A stretch of 64,000 nucleotides of DNA from assembly GCA_937927845.1 (NCBI GenBank), contig CALFXE010000235.1, forward strand, positions 68,618-132,617. Reading direction: 5' to 3'. The stretch is from an uncultured Paludibacter sp. (GTDB lineage: Bacteria > Bacteroidota > Bacteroidia > Bacteroidales > Paludibacteraceae). Positions 19,791-27,466 of this stretch are shown here, in pieces. Below the pieces are notes generated by a model. That model was given only the letters and a program-made list of their open reading frames with translations, had not been told where the DNA came from and did not search any database. The position numbers were made by a program, and so were the translations under genes. Position 1 is the stretch's first letter. Each line of letters opens with the position of its first letter.

Positions 19791-21239
19791 ATGATAAATT
19801 GTTTTATTCCTTATATTGATATGAGTCAGGCTGAAGAGACTATTATCTCTCTGAGGCAGATGACTTTTGTTAAAGATGTCTTTCTTTTGGTTACTCAGAA
19901 AACTGAAGATAAGATTGCCGGTTGTACATGCTTGGAAGTTGATAATTACACTTCTACGTCTATGGTAAAAACTGTTGCTGAGTTTGCGGATACTGATTAT
20001 TCTTTGATATATACCAAAACAGACGAACTGAGCTTTGGCTATTTTGCTTTGGAAAGAATGATGCAGATAGCTGATAATTCGGGTGCGGGCATGGTGTATA
20101 GCGACCATTATCAGATTAAAAATGGGCAAAAGGTAAATAATCCCGTAATCGCCTATCAGAAAGGCAGTTTGCGTGATGATTTTAATTTTGGCTCGGTACT
20201 GCTATATCGCTCTTCTGCTTTGAAAAGTGCTGTAAAGGACATGCAGGTAAATCGTAAATTTGCGGGTTTGTACGATTTGCGTCTTAAAGTTTCGCAACAA
20301 TACGAATTAGTTCATATCAACGAGTATATTTATACCGAGATTGAATCTGACACGAGAAAGAGTGGTGAAAAACTTTTCGATTATGTAGATCCGAAAAACA
20401 GGGCTGTGCAAATCGAAATGGAACAAGTTTGCACAGATCATCTTAAAAAGATAAATGCGTATTTAAAACCTGAATTTAAAAAGGTTGATTTTAATAAGCA
20501 AAAGTTTGAGTATGAAGCATCAGTGATTATCCCTGTTTTAAATCGCGTTAAAACTATTGGCGATGCAATAGAATCGGTGCTGAAACAGAAAACTTCTTTT
20601 AAATTTAATTTAATAGTTGTTGATAATTATTCTACTGATGGTACAACAGAGCTAATTAAGAAATATGCTTCTGATCAGCGTCTTATTCATATTATACCTA
20701 AAAATCGGTTTTTGGGTATAGGCGGATGTTGGAATGCCGGTGTTGCTAATTCGTCTTGTGGTAAATTTGCTGTTCAGTTGGATAGCGATGATATTTATTC
20801 GGATGAAAATACGCTGCAAAAAATAGTTGATGCTTTTTATGAGCAACAATGTGCTATGGTGGTTGGGTCGTATATGTTGACTGATTTCAATAAAAATCCA
20901 ATTCCTCCGGGGGTGATCGACCATAAAGAATGGACACCTGATAACGGTAGAAACAATGCTTTGCGAATTAACGGACTTGGTGCGCCGCGTGCTTTTTATA
21001 CTCCTTTACTGCGTGAAATTAAAGTACCGAACACAAGCTATGGTGAAGATTATGCTCTCGGTTTGGCTTTCTCACGCGAATATCAAATTGGTCGTATCTA
21101 TGATGTGCTGTATCTTTGTCGCCGTTGGGAAGACAATTCCGATGCTGCGCTTGATATTGCTAAAATGAATGCTCATAATACATATAAAGATAGATTGAGG
21201 ACATGGGAATTGCAAGCGAGAATAAGGATGAATAGTTAG
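19791..21239 (+). CDS. Family 2 glycosyltransferase with extra N-terminal domain
   Basis: Soluble GT-A glycosyltransferase in the second half: ASVIIPVLNRVKTIGDAIESVL near residue 245, VVDNYSTDGTTELI, and the metal-binding QLDSDDIYSD near residue 325. Residues 1-230 form an additional domain with YSDHYQIKNGQ and FGSVLLYRSS motifs that looks like a second, degenerate nucleotide-sugar-transferase-like domain. No signal peptide or membrane segment is visible, so it acts in the cytoplasm. It sits between two heptameric repeat arrays and is followed by the DUF4922 gene, a pairing I believe recurs in Bacteroidales. The donor and acceptor are unknown; why a transferase sits in a catabolic operon is unexplained. 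Confidence 0.8.
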   Translation: MINCFIPYIDMSQAEETIISLRQMTFVKDVFLLVTQKTEDKIAGCTCLEVDNYTSTSMVKTVAEFADTDYSLIYTKTDELSFGYFALERMMQIADNSGAGMVYSDHYQIKNGQKVNNPVIAYQKGSLRDDFNFGSVLLYRSSALKSAVKDMQVNRKFAGLYDLRLKVSQQYELVHINEYIYTEIESDTRKSGEKLFDYVDPKNRAVQIEMEQVCTDHLKKINAYLKPEFKKVDFNKQKFEYEASVIIPVLNRVKTIGDAIESVLKQKTSFKFNLIVVDNYSTDGTTELIKKYASDQRLIHIIPKNRFLGIGGCWNAGVANSSCGKFAVQLDSDDIYSDENTLQKIVDAFYEQQCAMVVGSYMLTDFNKNPIPPGVIDHKEWTPDNGRNNALRINGLGAPRAFYTPLLREIKVPNTSYGEDYALGLAFSREYQIGRIYDVLYLCRRWEDNSDAALDIAKMNAHNTYKDRLRTWELQARIRMNS

Positions 21240-21345
21240 GAGTATGGAGTATCGAGTTAGGAGTTTAGAGATTGGAGTAGGGAGTGACATTACATCACAT
21301 TACACACTAAACACTAAACACTAAACATTTACATATTAGCACATT
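21234..21345 (+). repeat. Heptameric tandem repeat (AGTATGG / ACACTAA type)
   Basis: Sixteen consecutive 7-bp units in two sub-families: AGTTAGG/AGTATGG/AGTAGGG, then ACACTAA/ACATTTA. The first unit overlaps the stop region of the glycosyltransferase gene and the array ends 10 bp before the DUF4922 start at 21356. Confidence 0.88.
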
Positions 21346-21355
21346 ATTATTTTAC

Positions 21356-22228
21356 ATGGATATAAAAACTTTTTTTGAAGAACAATTAAACGAATGGCTT
21401 TTGGCTAAGCAAAATTATGATGCTTTAAATCGGGTGAAGGTAAAGGAGCTTGATTTAGGCGGGTGTGCGGTTAGGGTTCAGTTTAATCCGGAAAGAATAC
21501 GCTCGACTGCTGCTAAAGTTGATGCTGCTTCTTTGCGCGAAAGACCTTGTTTTTTGTGCAGGGATAATCGTCCGAACGAACAACGTGATTTGTATTATAA
21601 TGATAAGTATTCGATTCTAATAAATCCATTTCCTATCTTTCCTGTGCATCTCACCATTCCGACAATCAAGCATGTCGATCAGCTTATTTTTAATTCTTTT
21701 GAAGATATGTTAGACATTGCAAAAGACTTAGATGATTTTGTAGTGTTTTATAACGGACCGAAAAGCGGTGCGTCTGCTCCTGATCATATGCACTTTCAGG
21801 CAGGAAATAAAGGTTTTCTTCCTTTGGAAAAAGATGTTGTGAGTATGGAACGTATAATTATTTCTGATAATGATGATGTTATTTGCTTTTCTCTAAAAGA
21901 TTATCATCGAAATATGATTGCTCTTGAATCTGATAATAAAGTGCAGCTAATCAGTCGTTTTCAGAAAATTTACGAACAGCTTGAAATTAAATCGGGCGAA
22001 CCAGAACCTATGCTGAATGTAGTAATATGGTATGATGATAAGAAATGGTTTTGCTGTATTTTTCCGAGAAAAAAGCATCGTCCGAATTGCTTTTATGCAG
22101 AAGGTGAAGATAATTTGCTTTTCAGTCCGGCTTCTGTTGATTTAAGTGGTGTGTGTGTGTTGCCGCAAGAAAAGGATTTTGAGAAGATAACAGCAGAGGA
22201 TGTGATAGGGATTTTTGAGGAAATATGA
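21356..22228 (+). CDS. DUF4922 protein, HIT/GalT-like fold
   Basis: Cytoplasmic protein of 290 residues matching the DUF4922 type found in Bacteroidales. Recognisable segments are RPCFLCRDNRP near residue 61, INPFPIFPVHLTIP near 85 and SGASAPDHMHFQAG near 139. The H-x-H-x-Q pattern resembles the histidine motif of HIT-fold nucleotidyl-transferring enzymes such as GalT or GDP-galactose phosphorylase. The paired cysteines of CFLC could bind metal. It follows the glycosyltransferase and precedes the AmpG-like permease. A sugar-phosphate or nucleotide-sugar phosphorylase function is plausible from the motif, but no characterised member is known to me. Its stop codon lies within a heptameric repeat. 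Confidence 0.78.
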   Translation: MDIKTFFEEQLNEWLLAKQNYDALNRVKVKELDLGGCAVRVQFNPERIRSTAAKVDAASLRERPCFLCRDNRPNEQRDLYYNDKYSILINPFPIFPVHLTIPTIKHVDQLIFNSFEDMLDIAKDLDDFVVFYNGPKSGASAPDHMHFQAGNKGFLPLEKDVVSMERIIISDNDDVICFSLKDYHRNMIALESDNKVQLISRFQKIYEQLEIKSGEPEPMLNVVIWYDDKKWFCCIFPRKKHRPNCFYAEGEDNLLFSPASVDLSGVCVLPQEKDFEKITAEDVIGIFEEI

Positions 22229-22273
22229 TTGGTGATTGGTGATTGGTAATTAGTGATTAGTAAATAGTAAATA
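22225..22273 (+). repeat. Heptameric tandem repeat (GTGATTG/GTAAATA type)
   Basis: Seven exact-length 7-bp units (ATGATTG, GTGATTG twice, GTAATTA, GTGATTA, GTAAATA twice). It includes the TGA stop of the DUF4922 gene and ends 6 bp before the permease start at 22280. The same unit family fills 19705-19783. Confidence 0.9.
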
Positions 22274-22279
22274 ACAACG

Positions 22280-24142
22280 ATGAAAAACAAAAAAAAATAT
22301 TCACCTTGGAGTTGGATTCCAACTTTATACCTCGCTGAAGGGCTTCCTTATGTGGCAGTTATGACCATATCAGTAATCATGTATAAACGCATGGGCATTT
22401 CGAATACTGATATTGCGCTATATACCAGTTGGTTGTATTTACCTTGGGTGATAAAGCCTTTCTGGAGCCCGTTTGTCGATTTGCTTAAAACAAAACGTTG
22501 GTGGATTTATACCATGCAATTGTTTATAGGAGCCGGTTTTGCCGGTATTGCGTTTATGATTCCGGTACCGTTTTTCTTTCAGGCAACATTGGCTTTTTTC
22601 TGGCTGTTAGCCTTTAGTTCCGCTACTCACGATATTGCTGCAGATGGTTTTTATATGCTGGCTCTCGACTCTAATAATCAGGCAAAATTTGTTGGTATTA
22701 GAAGTACTTTCTACCGCATTGCTACGATTTTCGGACAAGGTGTACTTATTATTCTTGCAGGCTTCTTAGAAAGTGCAACCGGTATGGAACCACTGAATAT
22801 CAATGTAGAAGCAAACCCTGAATACACTCAATCAACATTATTCATTGAGCCTATTTCGAATATCGAATCTATAGATGGCGATATGCACTTTATATCCGGT
22901 AATGCTGACTTGCAAATCGGAACTTTTAGCTTATCAAAAGATAGTCTGCAATTGTTTCTGGCTGATATCGATAGTATCAATAGTCTGAATGGTTTTGTTG
23001 AAACAACTAAGTCGGCTGACGTGACTTTAGTTGCCAATAAAAGTTGGTGGACTGCATATGTGTCTGAGCCTTTGGGAACATGGATTCAAAATACTTTTGG
23101 CGAAAAACGTGAAATCATTACAGAATCAAATCTTGCAGGAAATATTGGTGTAATACCTGTTTGGCTTTCAAAGATGCCTGAATCAGATAAAGATATTGTG
23201 CTGAATACCAACATGAATCGTGGTGATAAAAGTATATCTATCATTAAAGGCGAACGTTTAGTGTTTAATGCTTCTAATTGGAATAAACCTGCTTATATGG
23301 TATTTCAATTAGATACAAAGTTGGATGCTAAAACGACTACTGAATTTAAAGGTCTTTCTGGTAATATTACTTTTGCCTGGTCAATAACGTTCTTTTTGTT
23401 AGCAGGATTATTTGTATTGTTTAGCTTTTTCCATAGATTTTTTCTTCCGAAGCCTACTTCTGATGCACCATCTTCAAATGTTACAGCCGGAACAATTCTT
23501 AGTGATTTTATTCAGACTTTCGTCTCTTTCTTCAAGAAACCAGGTGTAGGTAAAGCTATATTCTTTATGCTTACTTTTCGCTTTTCTGAAGCACAAGCTT
23601 TGAAGTTGATTAGTCCGTTTTTACTTGACTCTCGTGATGTTGGTGGTTTAGGTTTGACTACTGGTCAGGTTGGTTTAGTATATGGTACCATCGGCATTTT
23701 GGCTCTAACTGTCGGAGGAATTATCGGAGGTTTTGTTGCAGCAAAAGGAGGCCTGAAAAAGTGGTTATGGCCTATGACTTTAAGTATGTTACTTACTATT
23801 GCTACTTTTGTGTATCTAAGTTTTTCTCAGACCGAAAGTCTGCTCGTTATCAATATCTGTATCTTTATTGAACAATTTGGTTATGGTTTTGGATTCACTG
23901 CATATATGCTGTATTTGATTTATTTCTCGGAAGGAGAACAGAAAACGGCACATTATGCTATATGTACAGGCTTTATGGCTTTGGGAATGATGTTGCCGGG
24001 TATGTTTGCGGGATGGATGCAGGAAATGTTAGGATATAATCATTTCTTTATTTGGGTGATGATATGCTGTATTATTCCTGTTATAGCTGTGATGTTACTA
24101 AAAGTTGATCCTGAATATGGAAAAGCAAAAAATAATAAATAA
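22280..24142 (+). CDS. AmpG-like MFS permease with large periplasmic insert (MurNAc/muropeptide uptake)
   Basis: Inner-membrane major-facilitator permease related to AmpG, the muropeptide importer; related proteins in Bacteroidales (MurT of Tannerella) import MurNAc. Matching motifs are YLAEGLPYVAVMT near residue 19, KPFWSPFVDLLKTKRWW near 60 and AFSSATHDIAADGFY near 112. At 620 residues it is about 130 longer than E. coli AmpG. The difference lies in a hydrophilic, beta-rich insert at about 165-365 between two membrane segments (ending before GNITFAWSITFFLLAGLF), predicted to face the periplasm. Its TAA overlaps the ATG of the NamZ gene by one base, strongly suggesting the permease takes up NamZ products. 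Transport class is secure, the exact substrate is inferred. Confidence 0.85.
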   Translation: MKNKKKYSPWSWIPTLYLAEGLPYVAVMTISVIMYKRMGISNTDIALYTSWLYLPWVIKPFWSPFVDLLKTKRWWIYTMQLFIGAGFAGIAFMIPVPFFFQATLAFFWLLAFSSATHDIAADGFYMLALDSNNQAKFVGIRSTFYRIATIFGQGVLIILAGFLESATGMEPLNINVEANPEYTQSTLFIEPISNIESIDGDMHFISGNADLQIGTFSLSKDSLQLFLADIDSINSLNGFVETTKSADVTLVANKSWWTAYVSEPLGTWIQNTFGEKREIITESNLAGNIGVIPVWLSKMPESDKDIVLNTNMNRGDKSISIIKGERLVFNASNWNKPAYMVFQLDTKLDAKTTTEFKGLSGNITFAWSITFFLLAGLFVLFSFFHRFFLPKPTSDAPSSNVTAGTILSDFIQTFVSFFKKPGVGKAIFFMLTFRFSEAQALKLISPFLLDSRDVGGLGLTTGQVGLVYGTIGILALTVGGIIGGFVAAKGGLKKWLWPMTLSMLLTIATFVYLSFSQTESLLVINICIFIEQFGYGFGFTAYMLYLIYFSEGEQKTAHYAICTGFMALGMMLPGMFAGWMQEMLGYNHFFIWVMICCIIPVIAVMLLKVDPEYGKAKNNK

Positions 24143-25377
24143 TGAATAGATATAGTTTTTTAAGTTTATTTCTGATGTTTCTGGCAATTAATTTAATTGG
24201 TGCTCAAAACATTAAAATCAAAACCGGTATTGAGGTTCTGAAGCAACAAAACTTTAAAATATTAGAAGGTAAACGTGTGGGACTTATTACTAATCCTACA
24301 GGTGTTGATAATGTCATGAAATCAACAATTGACGTTTTGCATGATGCGAAGAACGTAAATTTAGTGGCTTTATTTGCACCTGAACATGGGGTGAGGGGAG
24401 ATGCTCATGCCGGTGATTATGTTGAAGATGAGAAAGATACTAAGACCGGCTTACCCGTTTATTCTCTACATGGCAAAACTCGTAAAGCTACTCCTGAAAT
24501 GCTTAAAAATATTGATGTGCTTGTCTATGATATTCAGGATATTGGTTGTCGCTCGTTTACTTATATCAGTACTATGGGGTTGGCAATGGAGGCTGCTGCC
24601 GAAAACAATATCGAGTTTGTTGTACTCGATCGACCCAATCCTCTTGGTGGGTTGAAGGTGGAAGGCGGACCCGTAGAGAAGAAGTTTATTTCTTTTGTTA
24701 GTCAGTATAATATACCTTATGTGTACGGACTTACTTGTGGAGAATTGGCTTTGTTTCTCAATGGTGAGAATATGATAGCAAAAAAATGTAATCTGCATGT
24801 TGTTACAATGAAGGGATGGAAGCGTAATATGAGATACGAAGATACCGGCTTACAATGGATTTCATCTTCGCCACATATTCCTCATCCTACTACTGCTCTT
24901 TTTTATCCTGTGAGTGGTATTCTGGGTGAGTTGGGTTATCTGTCAATAGGTGTAGGCTATCCTCTGCCTTTCGAACTGTTTGCTGCTGAATGGATTGATG
25001 CTGAAAAACTTGCTGAGAATATGAATCGATTGAAATTGTCGGGTTTATATTTTCGCCCTGTTTATTTTAAGCCTTTTTATGCTACCGGTCAAGGTAAACA
25101 AATGAAGGGAGTTCAAGTTCATATCATAAATTACGAAAAAGCAAAACTTTCGGAAGTGCAGTTTTATATAATGCAGGAAATTGCTTCCCTCTATCCGGAT
25201 AAAGCTGTATTTGATAATGCTAATCAGCAACGTTTCAATATGTTCGATAAGGTTTGTGGCAGTGATAATGTGAGATTAAATTTCAGTAAGAATAATAAAT
25301 TTGATGATATTAGAGAGTTGTGGAATAAAGATGTGAATGCGTTTGTGCGCAAAGCAAAGAAGTATTGGAAATATTGA
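24142..25377 (+). CDS. namZ: NamZ-type exo-beta-N-acetylmuramidase (DUF1343, GH171)
   Basis: Periplasmic enzyme that removes MurNAc from the non-reducing end of peptide-free peptidoglycan strands, as shown for B. subtilis NamZ. Signal peptide: residues 1-22, ending NLIGAQ. Family motifs are GLITNPTGVD near residue 50, LFAPEHGVRGDAHAG near 77, VYDIQDIGCRSFTY near 128 and DRPNPLGG near 163, followed by SSPHIPHPTTALFYP. Length (411) is typical. It is coupled to the upstream permease by a one-base TAATG overlap. With the amidases and DigH-like enzyme it completes a route from intact glycan to free MurNAc. The family assignment is very strong. Confidence 0.92.
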   Translation: MNRYSFLSLFLMFLAINLIGAQNIKIKTGIEVLKQQNFKILEGKRVGLITNPTGVDNVMKSTIDVLHDAKNVNLVALFAPEHGVRGDAHAGDYVEDEKDTKTGLPVYSLHGKTRKATPEMLKNIDVLVYDIQDIGCRSFTYISTMGLAMEAAAENNIEFVVLDRPNPLGGLKVEGGPVEKKFISFVSQYNIPYVYGLTCGELALFLNGENMIAKKCNLHVVTMKGWKRNMRYEDTGLQWISSSPHIPHPTTALFYPVSGILGELGYLSIGVGYPLPFELFAAEWIDAEKLAENMNRLKLSGLYFRPVYFKPFYATGQGKQMKGVQVHIINYEKAKLSEVQFYIMQEIASLYPDKAVFDNANQQRFNMFDKVCGSDNVRLNFSKNNKFDDIRELWNKDVNAFVRKAKKYWKY

Positions 25378-25381
25378 GGCG

Positions 25382-25445
25382 TTTACAATTTTACAATTTA
25401 CAATTTACAATTTACAATTGACTAATCACTAATCACCAATCACTA
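25382..25445 (+). repeat. Heptameric tandem repeat (TTTACAA / ATCACTA type)
   Basis: Nine units, all of 7 bp except one of 8: TTTACAA repeated, then TTGACTA, ATCACTA, ATCACCA, ATCACTA. It fills most of the gap between the NamZ stop (25377) and the acyltransferase start (25457). The second half is the reverse complement type of the GTGATTA family seen at 19705 and 22225. Confidence 0.88.
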
Positions 25446-25456
25446 ATAAAGAAATT

Positions 25457-26620
25457 ATGTCTTCAAATAATAGATTATTATCTCTCGATGTTTTGCGTGG
25501 AATTACCATTGCAGGAATGATAATGGTGAATAATCCGGGTTCATGGTCGTATGTTTATGCTCCATTAGGGCATGCTCAGTGGCATGGACTTACTCCAACC
25601 GATTTGGTGTTTCCGTTCTTCATGTTTATCATGGGTATTTCGACTTATATTTCTCTTAGAAAATATGAATTTAAACTTAACAAAGATGCGCTTTTCAAAA
25701 TTATTAAGCGTACTTTTGTGATTTTTTTAATCGGACTTGCAATTGCGTGGTTTTCGCTGTCATTTCGTACTTATCGTGCATTGGGTACTGATGATATTGG
25801 TTTCTTTGAACGCTTTTTTAAAGCGATTACAAATTTTGAGAATATCAGAATTTTGGGAGTAATGCAACGCTTGGCTTTAAGTTATGGTGCAACTGCAATA
25901 ATTGCTATTATGGTGAAACATAAGTATATACCTTATATTGTTGCTGTAACTTTACTTGCTTATTTTATTCTATTAGTTACAGGTAATGGATTTGAATTTA
26001 GTGAGCAAAACATTATTTCTGTTATTGATAGGGCGGTTTTGGGAACCAATCATATGTATAAAGACAGTGGTTTGTATATCGATCCGGAAGGTTTGATAAG
26101 CACAATTCCTGCAATATGTCATGTTTTGATTGGGTTTTATGCCGGTAGAATGTTGATGAAGATTAAAGATAATCATCAGCGTGTGTTGCAATTGTTTGTA
26201 ATGGGTACAATTCTGACCTTTTCCGGCTTTTTGCTTAGCTATGGATGTCCGATAAATAAAAAGATTTGGTCTCCAACTTTTGTTTTGACCACGTGCGGAC
26301 TTGCTGCTACTTTGCTGGCATTACTCGTGTGGATAATCGATATTAAAGGACATAAACGATGGAGTGTTTTCTTTGAATCGTTTGGCGTAAATCCTTTGTT
26401 TATCTATGTTGCTGCTGCGGTATTATCGATTTTACTTGGTAATATCTTTATGAATTTTGGCGATCAGACATATTCAATTAAAGGATTTATCTATTCGGTC
26501 GGACTTCAACCTTATTTGGGAGATTATGTAGGCTCATTAGTCTATGCTCTCCTGTTTGTAGGATTCAATTGGATAATTGGTAATTTATTGTATAAAAAAC
26601 AAATATATATAAAGATATGA
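25457..26620 (+). CDS. DUF5009/HGSNAT-like membrane acyltransferase
   Basis: Polytopic inner-membrane protein of the family related to heparan-alpha-glucosaminide N-acetyltransferase. The signature start RLLSLDVLRGITIAGMIMVNNPGSW and HGLTPTDLVFPFFMFIMGIS are present, followed by about ten hydrophobic segments. HGSNAT acetylates glucosamine residues across a membrane using cytoplasmic acetyl-CoA. In this operon a plausible role is re-acetylating de-N-acetylated GlcN or MurN residues of peptidoglycan before NamZ can act; that is inference. Its TGA overlaps the ATG of the kinase gene by four bases (ATGA). Confidence 0.85.
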   Translation: MSSNNRLLSLDVLRGITIAGMIMVNNPGSWSYVYAPLGHAQWHGLTPTDLVFPFFMFIMGISTYISLRKYEFKLNKDALFKIIKRTFVIFLIGLAIAWFSLSFRTYRALGTDDIGFFERFFKAITNFENIRILGVMQRLALSYGATAIIAIMVKHKYIPYIVAVTLLAYFILLVTGNGFEFSEQNIISVIDRAVLGTNHMYKDSGLYIDPEGLISTIPAICHVLIGFYAGRMLMKIKDNHQRVLQLFVMGTILTFSGFLLSYGCPINKKIWSPTFVLTTCGLAATLLALLVWIIDIKGHKRWSVFFESFGVNPLFIYVAAAVLSILLGNIFMNFGDQTYSIKGFIYSVGLQPYLGDYVGSLVYALLFVGFNWIIGNLLYKKQIYIKI

Positions 26621-27450
26621 TTATAATAGCTGATGGAGGATCAACTACGGTTGATTGGTGCTTGGTTGACAAAGGTACTGTTAAAAAAAATATTACGACT
26701 AAAGGAGCTAATCCGTTTTTTCGTACAACCGAAGATATAAGTGTCGAAATAAGAAAGCAATTACTACCACAGTTAAATGGTAATAAGATTGAAGGTATTT
26801 ATTTTTATGGTGCGGGTTGTGCCTTTCCTGAGAAAAACAAAATTGTCAGAGATGCAATAGCTGCCAATTTTGATGTCGAAAATATTGAAATCTACAGTGA
26901 TTTGTTAGGTGCAGCGGTTGGTTTGTATGGCGATAAACCCGGTATTGCCTGTATACTTGGAACAGGTTCTAACTCATGTTTTTATGATGGTAAAAATATC
27001 TGTGAGAATGTATCGCCGCTTGGTTTTATCCTTGGTGATGAGGGAAGTGGGGCAGTGCTTGGGCGATTATTTGTCGGTTCTTGTCTGAAAAATCAATTCG
27101 GACAAGAAATTAAGAATGAGTTTTTAAATTATATACAATTATCTATACCTGAAATTTTAGATAGAGTATATAAACAACCATTACCAAATCGTTTCTTGGC
27201 AAGTATTTCTCCATTTATACAGGCTAATATACATAATGATAAAATATATCAGCTTGTGTTTAATGCTTTCACCGATTTCTTTAAAAAGAATGTGATGCAA
27301 TACGATTATAAAAACTATAAAGTCTCGTTTATAGGCTCAGTTGCATATCATTTTCAAGATATTCTTAAAGCATCAGCAGAGGCTCTACACATAGAACTTG
27401 GCGAAATTGTTCAATCGCCTATGGAAGGATTAGTGAGATTTTACGCATAA
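26617..27450 (+). CDS. murK: MurK-like N-acetylmuramate/N-acetylglucosamine kinase (BadF/BcrA ATPase fold)
   Basis: Cytoplasmic sugar kinase of the ASKHA fold. The phosphate-1 loop IIIADGGSTTVDW is at residues 2-14, the phosphate-2 motif CILGTGSNS is near 116 and the GFILGDEGSGA motif near 138. Related enzymes (MurK of Clostridium and Tannerella) phosphorylate MurNAc and GlcNAc at C6. It is the last gene of the rightward operon, coupled by a four-base overlap. The product MurNAc-6-P would need a MurQ etherase, which is not in this window. A fragment of a paralog lies at 63677-63958. The kinase class is secure; MurNAc versus GlcNAc preference is inferred from the neighbours. Confidence 0.85.
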   Translation: MIIIADGGSTTVDWCLVDKGTVKKNITTKGANPFFRTTEDISVEIRKQLLPQLNGNKIEGIYFYGAGCAFPEKNKIVRDAIAANFDVENIEIYSDLLGAAVGLYGDKPGIACILGTGSNSCFYDGKNICENVSPLGFILGDEGSGAVLGRLFVGSCLKNQFGQEIKNEFLNYIQLSIPEILDRVYKQPLPNRFLASISPFIQANIHNDKIYQLVFNAFTDFFKKNVMQYDYKNYKVSFIGSVAYHFQDILKASAEALHIELGEIVQSPMEGLVRFYA

Positions 27451-27466
27451 TGGCTTATTGCTTATA

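Noticed and set aside
19705..25445. Possible CRISPR arrays
   Set aside because: The repeat unit is 7 bp with no constant-length spacers and no cas genes nearby; these are short tandem repeats.
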